Assembly: GCF_000219215.1 (NCBI RefSeq)
Contig: NC_015727.1
Location: 1,435,176 to 1,499,175, forward strand
Length of the DNA: 64,000 nucleotides
Source: Cupriavidus necator N-1
GTDB lineage: Bacteria > Pseudomonadota > Gammaproteobacteria > Burkholderiales > Burkholderiaceae
Direction of reading: 5' to 3'
Positions 15,599 to 28,864 of this stretch are shown in pieces. The notes beneath the pieces are model-generated. The model was not told where the DNA came from. It saw only the letters and a list, made by a program, of their open reading frames with translations, and ran no database searches. Made by a program: the position numbers and the translations under genes. Within the stretch, counting starts at the first letter, position 1. Each line of letters begins with the position of its first letter.

Positions 15599-16029
15599 GG
15601 CTACAGTCGCGAGGTGATGGAGTCAGGAAAGATGGCTGGACAGGCAACGGCCGCCCCTGTGTGCCGACCGCACGGCAAGCGAAGCGCGCAGGCCCGGATC
15701 TGGGAGCCGGGCCGGAGGCGTCAGCCGAACGGAGTGAGGGAACGATGGAAGCCCGAATTAGGGCGAAACCCCGCAGGGGGTTCGATGCGCAGCACGACAG
15801 CGCGACCGGCCGTGCCTCCCTGGCCGGGGACGCCCAGATATCGCAGTCCATTGGAATTGGGCAGGTACCTCAGAGTCGGTCCGGCGATGATGGCTGGGGT
15901 ACCGACAAGTCCGGCCTGGTTCTATACGCTGTGAAGCGTCGAATACATCAAGGACGGACATGAGACCCGCAGCACATCTGCGAAAACCTCCTCATCGAGG
16001 GGCAGCGCTACTGCGGGAAAACGGAATTA

Positions 16030-16060
16030 GTGAGACTAGGGCGGCGCTTTTCGTGAGACT
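16030..16060 (+). repeat. GTGAGACT repeat locus A
   Basis: GTGAGACT occurs at 16030 and 16053. The surrounding text, GGAAAACGGAATTAGTGAGA then CTTTTCGTGAGACTGGCCGGACTC, closely resembles locus B at 20769-20835. Both may be remnants of the same mobile-element end, since multiple short repeats at an end are a habit of IS21-type elements. This is inference. Confidence 0.4.
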
Positions 16061-16257
16061 GGCCGGACTCGGGCGCGACGGGTAGCGTTGCGATGACATG
16101 AAGGCCGGCACGACCTCCGCCGTCGGCGGGGCGACAAGGTCACCGGCGACAGGCAGCAGTCGACCCCTTTCCGCCGTTCGCCCCGATCAGTCCCAATGGC
16201 GGCTTCCGAACTGCAATGGACATCTGTTCGGAGACGTGGACGCCTGTAATCCGCCCT

Positions 16258-17442
16258 TCAGCCGCGCTGCGCCGCGGGCAATTGATGACGTAGCGCGTCC
16301 ATCCGCGCGTAGAAGTCATCCACCTGCCGCTGTGCAGTGCGCTGCATCGTTTCGTTGCGCGCCGCCAGCAGCGTGGCGCCCTCCCGGGCGCCGGCCTCGC
16401 CGACCTTGCGCGAGGTGTCCTGCACGAATTTGCACAAGGGATAGCGAGCTTCGCCGAAGGCCTGCAGCGTGGTCTCGACGTCGGCCTCGCGCGACAGCAT
16501 TTGCGCCAGGAGCACCGCGTCTTCGAGTGCCATCGCGCCGCCTTGTCCCATGAAGGGGGTAGAGGCGTGTGCTGCGTCGCCGATCATGATCACACGGCCG
16601 TGGTGCCACGGTAGCGGTGCGGCTACTTCCTCGACGGCGGTGTAGAGTACCTCGGCGCCGGGCGAGAGCGCATCGAGAAACTGGCGCGCCGGGCCGCCGA
16701 ACTCGGCAAAGCGGGCTTGCATCAGCGCCGGCCAGTCGGCACGGTCGTACCACGTGCCGGCGGGCTCGGGCAGCGTCCCGAACAGGTATAGCTGGTCGTC
16801 GCTGATCGGCATAATGCCCAGTCGCTTGCCGACGCCCATCATCATGACCTTGGCGGTGAGGTCTCTCGGGCGTACATGCACGCTGCGCCAGACGCCGAGG
16901 CCGGTGTAGGCCGGCTCGAGCGGGCCGGCAACCAGGCGGCGGATGTTTGACCGAATGCCATCCGCTCCTACCACGAGATCGTACTGGCCCGTGGTGTCAT
17001 CGGATAGCGCGACGGTGACGTGGTCGGCTGCGTGCTGATCGATCCGAACGACTGTAGTGCCCAGGCGGATATCGACGCCCAGCGCATCGAGCCGGCCGGC
17101 AAGGACGCGATGCATCTCGGCCCGGCGAATGCCTACGATCGGCGGGATGTCCCGATGCGAAGACGGATAGAATGTATCGACGATCGGTTTGCCGTGCTGG
17201 TCCAGATAGATATTGCGCCCATCGGCAATGGCAAAGCCGCTTGAAAGAATCTGCGGCAGCACCCCAAGGCTGCCAAGTGCTGCAAGGCCGTTGTGATAAA
17301 TGAAGATGCCAGAACTCTGGAATCTCCATTCCTGCTGTTTCTCCAGCATCGTTACCCGCACGCCGGCCTGTGCCAGCGCAATGGCTGCCGAACAGCCTGC
17401 GATGCCGCCGCCGACGACCAGCGCGTGTTCCAATTGCTTCAT
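16258..17442 (-). CDS. FAD-dependent aromatic-ring monooxygenase (salicylate hydroxylase-like)
   Basis: A 394-residue flavoprotein of the group A hydroxylase family. The Rossmann motif is at the N-terminus (ALVVGGGIAGCSAAIALAQA), the DG motif is VVGADGIRSNIRRLV near residue 165, and the GD motif VIMIGDAAHASTPFMGQGGA is near residue 285. Such enzymes use NAD(P)H and oxygen to hydroxylate or decarboxylatively hydroxylate an aromatic ring (salicylate, 6-hydroxynicotinate, 3-hydroxybenzoate types). ATG 17442 is chosen because AAGGAG lies seven bases upstream. The AraC gene upstream on the same strand probably controls it. No ring-cleavage gene is adjacent, so the substrate is unknown. It is separate from the MhpA-type enzyme at 53150. 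Confidence 0.85.
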   Translation of the reverse strand: MKQLEHALVVGGGIAGCSAAIALAQAGVRVTMLEKQQEWRFQSSGIFIYHNGLAALGSLGVLPQILSSGFAIADGRNIYLDQHGKPIVDTFYPSSHRDIPPIVGIRRAEMHRVLAGRLDALGVDIRLGTTVVRIDQHAADHVTVALSDDTTGQYDLVVGADGIRSNIRRLVAGPLEPAYTGLGVWRSVHVRPRDLTAKVMMMGVGKRLGIMPISDDQLYLFGTLPEPAGTWYDRADWPALMQARFAEFGGPARQFLDALSPGAEVLYTAVEEVAAPLPWHHGRVIMIGDAAHASTPFMGQGGAMALEDAVLLAQMLSREADVETTLQAFGEARYPLCKFVQDTSRKVGEAGAREGATLLAARNETMQRTAQRQVDDFYARMDALRHQLPAAQRG

Positions 17443-17458
17443 GTCCACTCTCCTTGTC

Positions 17459-17477
17459 CACTGGCGCTAGGCCAGTG
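17459..17477 (-). other. Small hairpin between AraC and monooxygenase genes
   Basis: CACTGGC-GCTAG-GCCAGTG forms a perfect 7-base-pair stem just upstream of the monooxygenase ribosome-binding site. It could be a processing or attenuation hairpin, or part of an operator; no T-tract follows. Confidence 0.35.
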
Positions 17478-17592
17478 AGCGGAATTATTGGGGAGCGTGC
17501 ATGCCGGCCTCAACCTCCGAAACACCGGATTCTGGCACCGAGCGTCCGGATCTGCTGTGTCTGGCGTGCTGCCTGCTGGGGCGCGGACAGCG

Positions 17593-18570
17593 TCAGGGCG
17601 CCGTGGCGTCGCACTGGTATTGCGTGGGCGATACCCCAATCCAGCGTTGGAACGCGCGTGAGAAGGCCTTCTCTGAGGCATAGCCGACCGCTTCGGCAAC
17701 ATCCCCGATCCGTGCACGCGGTTGGCGCAGCCGTTCGGTGGCGAGGTTCATGCGATAGGCGCACAAGTATTGTATGGGCGGCACCCCCACCAGCGTGCGA
17801 AAGCGTTCAGTGAATACTGTGCGCGACAGGTACGCAACGGCGGCGAGTTGGGGGATGCTCCAGTCGCGCTGCGGCGCTTCCTGCATGGCCGCGATTGCGC
17901 GTGCGATGCCGGGGTCATCAAGGACGTTCGCTGTGTCCTGCCGCGCGGCCGCCGGGGTACGCAGGTACTCGCCCAGGATATGCACGAGCAGCAGGTCGCC
18001 CATACGTGCCGCGGACAAGCGCCAGCCCGGACGCTGGGCAAGCGAGTCATGCACCAGCAGTTCCATCGTGGTTGCCAGCGTATCTGCTAGCGCAAATGTG
18101 TCGCTACGCAGGACAATCAGCGGTGGCAGTTCTGCCGGGATGGTGCCTACGTCAGGCGCGGGCATCCACAGGTGCAGCGAATACAATTGCGTGGGCGGCT
18201 CATCCGCACTGCCTGCGCCATCGGCGCCGTACGTCATTTCAATTGGGTGATCACCGTGGCGGCCGACCATGTGCGCCTGCAGTAAGTCTGAGATGGGCAC
18301 GACGCTGTTGCCGGGGCAGCGCATTGATGACAACGTATGCGAGGTGCCGCGCGGCAGCATGACGATATCGCGCGGACAAATCTCAACAGGCATGCCGCCA
18401 TCGGTTTGGATCCAGTAACCGCGTCCAGTACACACGCGGATCAGTGCGCCTTCGGTCCCGGCCGAATGCAGCGCCCAAGGTGCGTGAAGCCTGAAGCTCG
18501 CCGTCACGGCGCGCTCGGCCTTGCATGCGGAAAGGATGCCGCTCAGGACATCATGCGGTCCAGGATTCAT
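17593..18570 (-). CDS. AraC-family transcriptional regulator
   Basis: A 325-residue regulator. The N-terminal 190 residues form a cupin-like sensing domain (GALIRVCTGRGYWIQTDGGM, then PRDIVMLPRGTSHTL) of the AraC_binding_2/cupin_6 type. The C-terminal 100 residues contain two HTHs: WSIPQLAAVAYLSRTVFTER and RIGDVAEAVGYASEKAFSRA, ending FQRWIGVSPTQYQ, the AraC signature. It ends about 150 bases before the monooxygenase gene, so it probably activates that gene in response to its substrate. No operator could be assigned. Confidence 0.88.
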   Translation of the reverse strand: MNPGPHDVLSGILSACKAERAVTASFRLHAPWALHSAGTEGALIRVCTGRGYWIQTDGGMPVEICPRDIVMLPRGTSHTLSSMRCPGNSVVPISDLLQAHMVGRHGDHPIEMTYGADGAGSADEPPTQLYSLHLWMPAPDVGTIPAELPPLIVLRSDTFALADTLATTMELLVHDSLAQRPGWRLSAARMGDLLLVHILGEYLRTPAAARQDTANVLDDPGIARAIAAMQEAPQRDWSIPQLAAVAYLSRTVFTERFRTLVGVPPIQYLCAYRMNLATERLRQPRARIGDVAEAVGYASEKAFSRAFQRWIGVSPTQYQCDATAP

Positions 18571-18990
18571 CGGTGGGAAAATGGGGTGCGAGGGCTATGG
18601 AATTTTAGCTTAGCGCGGTAGTAGTGCCCGCGCTAGCCGAAGGGCTGCAATTCGGCCAACTCGGTCATCGAGAGTTGGAAATCCAATGGCTCAAACTGGC
18701 CGATAGGCGACCTTCGGCCCGCTGGAGGTTGTTAGACTTCGGTTTGCTCGTACTGCCTAGCTGACAGATGGGGGATGAAAGCATAGGGCCTGAGAATAGA
18801 AGGTCCGTCGGCTTCAATCTCTGAGGCCTGATCCAGGCTTCCACGCTTTCACGAGTCGGGGCCGCAATCTCAACTGTACGGGTCGCCGAGTCTTCTGCCG
18901 CAACACTGTCGGTCGCGCAACTGAGCGTTCCGGCTCTTAGCCTTAGTTGCGTTGCAAATGCCCTGATTCTCCACAGGGGTCCGGGCTATA
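18571..18990. other. Gap without a recognisable gene, left of IS110 copy 2
   Basis: 420 bases. The AraC promoter must lie in the first part. Nothing else is recognised; short frames on both strands show no family motif. Confidence 0.45.
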
Positions 18991-19114
18991 GAGATGGAAT
19001 GAACACCGCCCGTCAGTAACGCTAGCGGGGGTTCCACGATGAGGGGCTCTCGCTTGACCGACGGCATCGATGTGCCAAAGTGAAGATCCGAACCATCACT
19101 TGAGGTAAGCCCAA

Positions 19115-20137
19115 ATGAATGCTACGACATATGGGCTGGATCTTGCAAAGTCGATCTTCCAACTCTACTGGGTCGACCCAGAGACGGGCGAGACGCACAG
19201 CCGGCGCCTCAGCAAGACCCAACTGATTTCCTTTCTGAGCAATCGCACCCCCGGCAAGTTCGTACTGGAGACGTGTGGCGGCGCGCACTGGTGGGCAAGA
19301 AAGATTATCAGCCTGGGCCATGAAGCCATCCTGCTCCACCCAAAGTACGTGCGACCGTTCGTGCGGACCAACAAGACCGATGCGGCCGACGCGCGCGCGA
19401 TCTGGACAGCCGCGCAGCAACCTGGGATGCGACCGATACCGGTAAAGACTGAGGCACAGCAAGCCTTACTTGGATTGCACCGAATTCGCTCGGAACTAGT
19501 CGACAGCCGCACGCGGCAAGTGAATCAGATTCGCGGCTTGCTGGGCGAATACGGCCTGCACTTCGTGCTTGGTCGCAAGGCTGCCATGGCGCAGTTTGTC
19601 ACCCGACTGAGCGAGATCGAGCAAACCATCCCGGCTCCCTTGTGGCGACTGTTGTCGCGCCAGTTACAGCGACTCAGGCAGTTGGACGCTGAAATCCTCG
19701 CGGCCGAGCAAGAGATCGCTGCATGGCTAAAAACCGAGCCTGCCGCCCAATGTGTGGATGCGATTCCGGGAATTGGCCCGATCACCGCCACGGCCCTGGT
19801 TGCCACCATGGGATCTCCCCAGGCTTACCGCTCAGGCAGAGCCTTCGCGGCCAGCCTGGGCCTGGTACCAACCCAGAGTGGCACCGGCGGCAAGGTTCAC
19901 CTCGGCCATATCAGCAAACGTGGCGATCCCTATTTGCGCAAACTGCTGATCCATGGCGCACGCATCGTGCTGACCCGCTCGAAGCGGCGCCCGTGCTGGG
20001 CTGAGGCCCTGCTGGTCAGGCGCCCGACCAATGTTGCCATCGTCGCGCTAGCCAACAAGATGGCGCGCACCGCCTGGGCATTGCTTGCCCATCGCCGCGT
20101 CTATGAACCCGGCTATGTCAGCGCACGGCCTGCGTAG
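19115..20137 (+). CDS. IS110-family transposase, copy 2
   Basis: A 340-residue transposase identical to copy 1 apart from Thr in VLETCGGAHWW and Val in GYVSARPA near the C-terminus. All DEDD residues and the serine motif SGTGGK are retained. The reading frame is intact, but the upstream AAGGAG present in copy 1 is deleted; the nearest purine-rich sequence is GAGG at about ten bases from ATG, which is weak. Translation is therefore expected to be reduced, although copy 1 could supply the enzyme in trans. Confidence 0.93.
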   Translation: MNATTYGLDLAKSIFQLYWVDPETGETHSRRLSKTQLISFLSNRTPGKFVLETCGGAHWWARKIISLGHEAILLHPKYVRPFVRTNKTDAADARAIWTAAQQPGMRPIPVKTEAQQALLGLHRIRSELVDSRTRQVNQIRGLLGEYGLHFVLGRKAAMAQFVTRLSEIEQTIPAPLWRLLSRQLQRLRQLDAEILAAEQEIAAWLKTEPAAQCVDAIPGIGPITATALVATMGSPQAYRSGRAFAASLGLVPTQSGTGGKVHLGHISKRGDPYLRKLLIHGARIVLTRSKRRPCWAEALLVRRPTNVAIVALANKMARTAWALLAHRRVYEPGYVSARPA

Positions 20138-20409
20138 CGAAAGCACGACCACAGCAGGGCACAAACGAATACCTTCAGGGTTGCACAGGGTAAGGAGATA
20201 AGGTGTGATGGCAAACTAGGTCGGACCGCGGGAACGCAAACCCGATGACATCCAAGCGGCTTACAGCCCGTCGTGGGAGATGGGGACGTTCCCGGCTGAT
20301 TCCATCAAGGCCCGCAGGCACGTTCCTGCAGCAAGGTCGGATATAAGACAGCAACCCATACCTACAAGCCAAAGCCCTTCAATTTACCTTGGCATCCGGG
20401 CGGTGTTCA
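20138..20409 (+). ncRNA. Right-end noncoding region of IS110 copy 2: candidate bridge RNA/seekRNA
   Basis: The same 270-base noncoding segment as in copy 1, with only isolated differences (for example GATGACA here against GATGACG). By analogy with IS1111-type elements it may encode the guide RNA for recombination. If guide loops could be located, they should match the different flanks of the two copies. Confidence 0.42.
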
Positions 20410-20651
20410 TATAAGGATGTCAAGTAGTGCGCTATCGCGGCGGCCCATTCGCGCACTGGCAAATCACCGTCCCAGCCAGAACCAGGCGCATCGGCCTCGA
20501 TCTCGCGACGGAGTTCAGCGGCCGTTTTCCTGGATTCCCAAGGCATGGCACGAGGGGTGAAGTAGACATCCGGCCCCAGGCCTTTTTCCCGAAGAAAATC
20601 GGCCCGGGACGACGTTCCCCGGTACGGCTTCCGTGTGCTCGGTCCTGACAT
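20379..20651 (-). CDS. Hypothetical protein truncated by IS110 copy 2
   Basis: A minus-strand frame starting around ATG 20651 (MSGPSTRKPYRGTSSRADFL) continues REKGLGPDVYFTPRAMPWES and AAELRREIEADAPGSGWDGD, then VREWAAAIAHYL. From about 20423 the sequence is IS110 right-end DNA, which adds TSLYEHRPDAKVN and a stop. The native C-terminus is lost. The charged, well-structured middle suggests a real gene, but I do not recognise the family. Another frame upstream (to 20745: FPLVLSHSDKPDFLLSMLGG) might be a fused or frameshifted N-terminal part. Start uncertain. Confidence 0.4.
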   Translation of the reverse strand: MSGPSTRKPYRGTSSRADFLREKGLGPDVYFTPRAMPWESRKTAAELRREIEADAPGSGWDGDLPVREWAAAIAHYLTSLYEHRPDAKVN

Positions 20652-21137
20652 CACCACCAAGCATGGACAGCAGGAAATCCGGCTTGTCGGAATGGCTAAG
20701 GACCAGTGGAAACGAGAGCTGTTCAATTGGCAACGTCGCAAGCAAGTGTGCGATGCAATAGTGCCGGGAAACGGAATTCGTGAGACTGGGACGTTCTTTG
20801 TGAGACTGCAGTTACGTAAATGGTAAGACTACCCGGACTCCAGCCACGACGTGTCGCGCGTGACTATAGATCGTGACGCGAACCCAAACCCTGACAGTCC
20901 GATCCGGGACCGAATACCCTGCCATGTTATGAGCGGCTGGCATGCCGTGACCTTGGCAACGACCAGCCCGCCGCGCCGGGTGACGCCGCTTGGCCACCTG
21001 CATCTATGGCGGCGGCGAGTGTTGGGCCTACCCCACCCCGCACTGGCAGTGCAGGAATAGAGACCAATTGGTGCAAGGAATAGACGCGAACACTATCCCT
21101 CCGTGTTGTATTCCATATTGGCCGAGTCTCGGCTATG
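20652..21137. other. Gap with GTGAGACT repeats; no gene recognised
   Basis: About 490 bases between the truncated gene and the EamA stop codon. GTGAGACT occurs at 20780 and 20800, and a related GGTAAGACT near 20822 (locus B, similar to locus A at 16030-16060). No gene is seen. Confidence 0.45.
20780..20830 (+). repeat. GTGAGACT repeat locus B
   Basis: GTGAGACT at 20780-20787 and 20800-20807, then TGGTAAGACTACCCGGACTC. Preceded by GGGAAACGGAATTC, as at locus A (GGGAAAACGGAATTA). Same orientation as locus A, 4.75 kb away, bracketing the AraC/monooxygenase genes and IS110 copy 2. Confidence 0.4.
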
Positions 21138-22196
21138 TCAGTGCGAATGCCTGTGATGAATATCAGGGAAGTGGGGATGCTTGTGGACGAGGGGGGCATG
21201 CCAGTGGGTGTGCACATGTGGCTCCTTCCCATTCCACGGGAAATCATGCTCGTGCTGATGGTGTTCATCGTGACGATGCGCATGCGTGTGTTCCATCGCC
21301 TCATGGGTGTGTTCGTGCTCGTGCCGTTCGCGAAGATGCAGCCACACACCCAATGCCATCAGCGCTGCGGCGAGCCAGAACAGGAAATTCGGTATCTCCG
21401 GCCATAAGAGAAAGGAGATCACCACACCGAACATGGGGGCCACTGAGAAATAAGCACCTGTCCTGGCCGTACCAAGATGACGAAGGGCGATCACAAACAG
21501 CGCCAGGCTCACACCATAGCCGGCAAAGCCGATCACCATCGCCGAAGCTAAAGGTATCGCTCCAGGGAGCGTGCTGCCTGCGACCAGTGCGAATCCCGTA
21601 TTGCACGCGCCTGCGACCAAGCCCTTCAGACAGGCGATCAGGACAGCATCATTCGATGACACCTTGCGGGTGAGATTGTTGTCGACCGCCCAGCATCCGC
21701 AGGCGGCAATAATGAGCAGTGCACCTGGAGACAAGGTGGCAGCACCGGGCTGCCAGGAAAGAAGCATGCCCCCGGCAACGATGGCAATCATGCCAAGCAC
21801 AATCTGCCGATCGGCGTTCTCCTTGAACACGATCCAGGCGATGAGCGCTGTGAAGACACCCTCCACATTCAATAGGAGCGAGGCGGATGCCGCGCTGGTC
21901 ACAGCAAGCCCCGTCATCAGAAGTGCCGGGCCGGCCACTCCACCAGCCAGGATCGCTCCCAAAAGCCACGGAATTTCGTGACGCGGAATCGGCGGTTGCG
22001 GCGGGGTCTGGCTGTCGGCCTTCCGGGTGAGCTTCCTTAGTAGCAGGAATCCGCCAAGGCCCAGGCCGCTACCCAAGTACAACAGTCCCGCCAGCAACAG
22101 CGGCGAGACTGTGCCCGTCAGGGTCTTGGCCAGCGGCGTGCTAGCGCCGAACAGGAGTGCGGCAGCGAGCGCCGGGGCGGCGGAACGAACGGACAT
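21138..22196 (-). CDS. EamA/DMT-family transporter with histidine-rich C-terminal tail
   Basis: A 352-residue protein. Residues 1-290 form the usual ten spans of two EamA domains (LAAALLFGASTPLAKTLTGT at the start; GVFTALIAWIVFKENADRQI as the conserved loop; the second repeat ends ALMALGVWLHLRERH). The last 64 residues contain 23 histidines in HEHEHTH/HTHAHRHDEHH-type runs, unusual for the family and resembling the metal-binding loops of ZIP and CDF transporters. It is divergent from the czcI-like/czcCBA operon with 77 bases between, so a role in zinc, cobalt or nickel movement across the inner membrane is likely by context. The substrate is inference. Confidence 0.85.
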   Translation of the reverse strand: MSVRSAAPALAAALLFGASTPLAKTLTGTVSPLLLAGLLYLGSGLGLGGFLLLRKLTRKADSQTPPQPPIPRHEIPWLLGAILAGGVAGPALLMTGLAVTSAASASLLLNVEGVFTALIAWIVFKENADRQIVLGMIAIVAGGMLLSWQPGAATLSPGALLIIAACGCWAVDNNLTRKVSSNDAVLIACLKGLVAGACNTGFALVAGSTLPGAIPLASAMVIGFAGYGVSLALFVIALRHLGTARTGAYFSVAPMFGVVISFLLWPEIPNFLFWLAAALMALGVWLHLRERHEHEHTHEAMEHTHAHRHDEHHQHEHDFPWNGKEPHVHTHWHAPLVHKHPHFPDIHHRHSH

Positions 22197-22273
22197 GTCA
22201 GCAATGCCATGGGGGAATGGTTGCCTATTGTCGCGCGTTTGCGGAGAATACGGGCCTATTACTCATATTGCGA
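22197..22273. promoter_or_regulatory. Divergent promoter region between EamA and czc operon
   Basis: A 77-base divergent region containing TTGCCTATTGTCGCGCGTTTGC-like and GGGCCTATTACTCATATTGC-like text (the latter with CTATTACTCATATTG). Metal-responsive control would be expected here. I could not define a MerR, ArsR or two-component operator, and no regulator gene is adjacent. Confidence 0.3.
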
Positions 22274-22693
22274 GTGCAGCGGCCTCCCCGCAGCACCGCT
22301 GGCTGGTTCGTGCAACGCCTTGTCTCGCGCTTCGTCGTCCGTCTGGTCACGCTGCTGTTCGTTCTGAATTGCGGCGCGACCTTGGCTGCGGCGCCGGCAT
22401 GGCTCCACCATGAAATGGAACACGCGCTGGAGCACGCGCACGGCGCTGCCGGGCTGGATGGCAAGGCCGACGTCGGTGAGCAACTTGCCGCCGAATTTGC
22501 CGTGCCCGATCACGACGACGATTCCGGCATTCCACATGGCGCACTGCATGCCTTCGCCCAACTGCCTGCCACGCTGCATCAACATTCGCCACTGGTGATT
22601 GTGGAGCGCACTGGAACACCGCCGTCGCATGCCGCGGCAGACGCCCTGACCGACCTGCCTCCTGGTCTTCCCTTTAAGCCGCCCCGGCTCTGA
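22274..22693 (+). CDS. CzcI-like small periplasmic protein heading the czc operon
   Basis: About 140 residues from GTG 22274 (alternatives: GTG 22310, or further upstream in an open frame to 22157). A signal-like segment, RLVSRFVVRLVTLLFVLNCG ATLAAAPA, is followed by a histidine-rich region WLHHEMEHALEHAHG and a second acidic/His stretch VPDHDDDSGIPHGALHAFAQ. CzcI of C. metallidurans has the same layout and position directly before czcC and affects czc regulation. Sequence identity is not obvious by eye, so the call rests on position, size and composition. Confidence 0.5.
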   Translation: MQRPPRSTAGWFVQRLVSRFVVRLVTLLFVLNCGATLAAAPAWLHHEMEHALEHAHGAAGLDGKADVGEQLAAEFAVPDHDDDSGIPHGALHAFAQLPATLHQHSPLVIVERTGTPPSHAAADALTDLPPGLPFKPPRL

Positions 22694-22790
22694 CCCCCGC
22701 CAGGCGCTTCCTTCCGCGCCGTCCAAGCCTATCTGCTGACGCGGCTTGCCCACGTCGGCGGCCCATTCCTGTCGCTTAACGAGTTCCGAC

Positions 22791-24118
22791 ATGGTCGCAT
22801 TTCCGTGCCCACGCGGGCGCGCGGCAACGGCAGCAGCGTTTCTCCTGACGCTCCTGCCGTGCGCTTCGCATGCCCAGCCGTATGATGCCGGTATCAGCGC
22901 TGCCGCACCCGCAGCCTCAGTTTCCGCACAACCCGCACTGACGTTGCAAGCCGCGCAGAGCCGCGCGCTGGCAGCGAATCCTTCACTCCTTGCCGCAGAG
23001 AAAGAGCGGCTTGCCTGGGATGGCACGGTGCGCCAGGCCGGGGCCTACGCGAATCCCGAGCTCTCCCTGGAGGGCGATGAGTTGCGCAGCGATACCCGCA
23101 CTGAGGCGATCCGACTGATTCAGCCCATTGACGTAAGCGGCAAGCGACGCGCCCTTGCCGCCGTAGCCGAGGCAGGCAGAGACCGGACCAACGCTACCCT
23201 AACGGCAAGGCGCAGCGAACTGCGCCTCATGGTGGCGAGCGCCTTTGTATCACTGCAGGAGGCCGAGGCGCTGGAGCGCCTGGCGGGCCAGAAACTGGAG
23301 ACGATTGAGTCGTTCCGGAGTGCAGTCGGCCGCCGCGTGGTCGCAGGCAAGGTGTCGCCGATCGAGCGGGAGAAAGTCGGTTCGGATGCGGGAGGCGCTC
23401 TCATCGAGGCGCAGGAAGCGAGGCAACGGACTGCGCTGGCCCGCCGGCGTCTGGCCAGCTTCTGGGCTCGCACCGATGCGCCGGATTTCACCACGGTCAA
23501 TGGGCCGTTTGGCGAGGAGGCAGCGTTCCCGGACCGCCAGATCGTTTTGAACGCCTTGCCGCAGCGCCCGGAATATCAGGCACGGCAGCAGGCCATCCGT
23601 GAGCAAGAGGCGCGGCTTGAGCTGGAGCGCGCTCGCCGGGTCGGTGACCTCACGGTTGCCGCAGGCGTCAAGCGGGTTCATCAGGCCCCCACGTTTGGCC
23701 AGCCCACTGCGCAGAATACGTTGATGCTATCCGTCGGCATCCCCTTGCCGCTGTTTGACCGGAACCAGGGGAATATCTATGAGGCGACCCAACAGGTAGA
23801 CCGGGCCCGCCTGGAAGCCGATGCCACACGTAACCAGTTGCAGCTCAGGGCGCTCGAGCTGTCTGACGGCATCACACTGGCGGCCAAAGAACTCAAGACC
23901 CTGCGCGAAGAGGTACTTCCCGCTTCGCGCGAAACGGCTCGTGCGGTCATGAAAGGCTATGAGTTCGGTAAGTTTTCCTACCTGGAAGCACTGGACGCGC
24001 AGCGTGCCCAAATCCGCAACGAAGCTCAGTACATCGCCGCCGCCGCGCGGTACGAGCGTCTGAAGAACGAGATCCTTGAATTTGCCGGTAGCCCGGCCGT
24101 CAATCCGGGAGCGCAACC

Positions 24119-24122
<4 letters not shown>
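22791..24122 (+). CDS. czcC: CzcC-like outer-membrane factor of HME-RND efflux system
   Basis: A 443-residue TolC-family protein. ATG 22791 begins MVAFPCPRGRAATAAAFLLT with a cleavable signal ending near SHAQ. The mature part has the CzcC opening LTLQAAQSRALAANPSLLAA and the repeated alpha-hairpin text NPELSLEGDELRSDTRTEAI and PQRPEYQARQQAIREQEARL, with PLPLFDRNQGNIYEA typical of the CzcC branch. It would form the outer-membrane channel for the CzcB and CzcA homologues. The TGA overlaps the czcB ATG (ATGA), so the three genes form one operon, C-B-A, the same order as czcCBA. Confidence 0.9.
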
Positions 24123-28806
<4,684 letters not shown>

Positions 28807-28864
28807 GACCCACGTGCTATGGTCCGGGAGCCGGTATAGAACCGGCATCCTAACGGGAGACAAA

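Larger units (their letters stand above)
15344..16257. other. GC-rich gap with inverted repeat; no gene recognised
   Basis: 914 bases without a convincing gene. It holds a 21-base perfect inverted repeat (15500-15598), a purine-rich GGCAAGCGAAGCGCGCAGG stretch also found near 60850, and a GTGAGACT repeat pair near 16030-16060. Long open frames here on both strands have a codon pattern typical of GC-rich noncoding DNA. Confidence 0.5.
18991..20423 (+). mobile_element. IS110-family (IS1111-type) element, copy 2, lacking the transposase ribosome-binding site
   Basis: Nearly identical to copy 1 (2515-3952) and in the same orientation. The subterminal repeats are TGAACACCGCCC at 19000-19011 and GGGCGGTGTTCA at 20398-20409. 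It is five bases shorter: copy 1 reads GAGGTAAGGAGAGCCCAAATG before the gene (first part GAGGTAAGGAGAGCCC), while this copy reads GAGGTAAGCCCAAATG, so GGAGA is missing and with it the AAGGAG site. A few point differences also exist. The right end truncates a hypothetical gene (20379-20651). Direct copies 15 kb apart can recombine and delete the ICE segment between them. Confidence 0.85.

Noticed and set aside
14868..15851. 327-codon minus-strand frame over the DUF932 region
   Set aside because: Only about 50 of its residues (YQMLAGMFRFV...) are homologous, and these belong to the frameshifted DUF932 gene; the rest is GC-rich noncoding translation.
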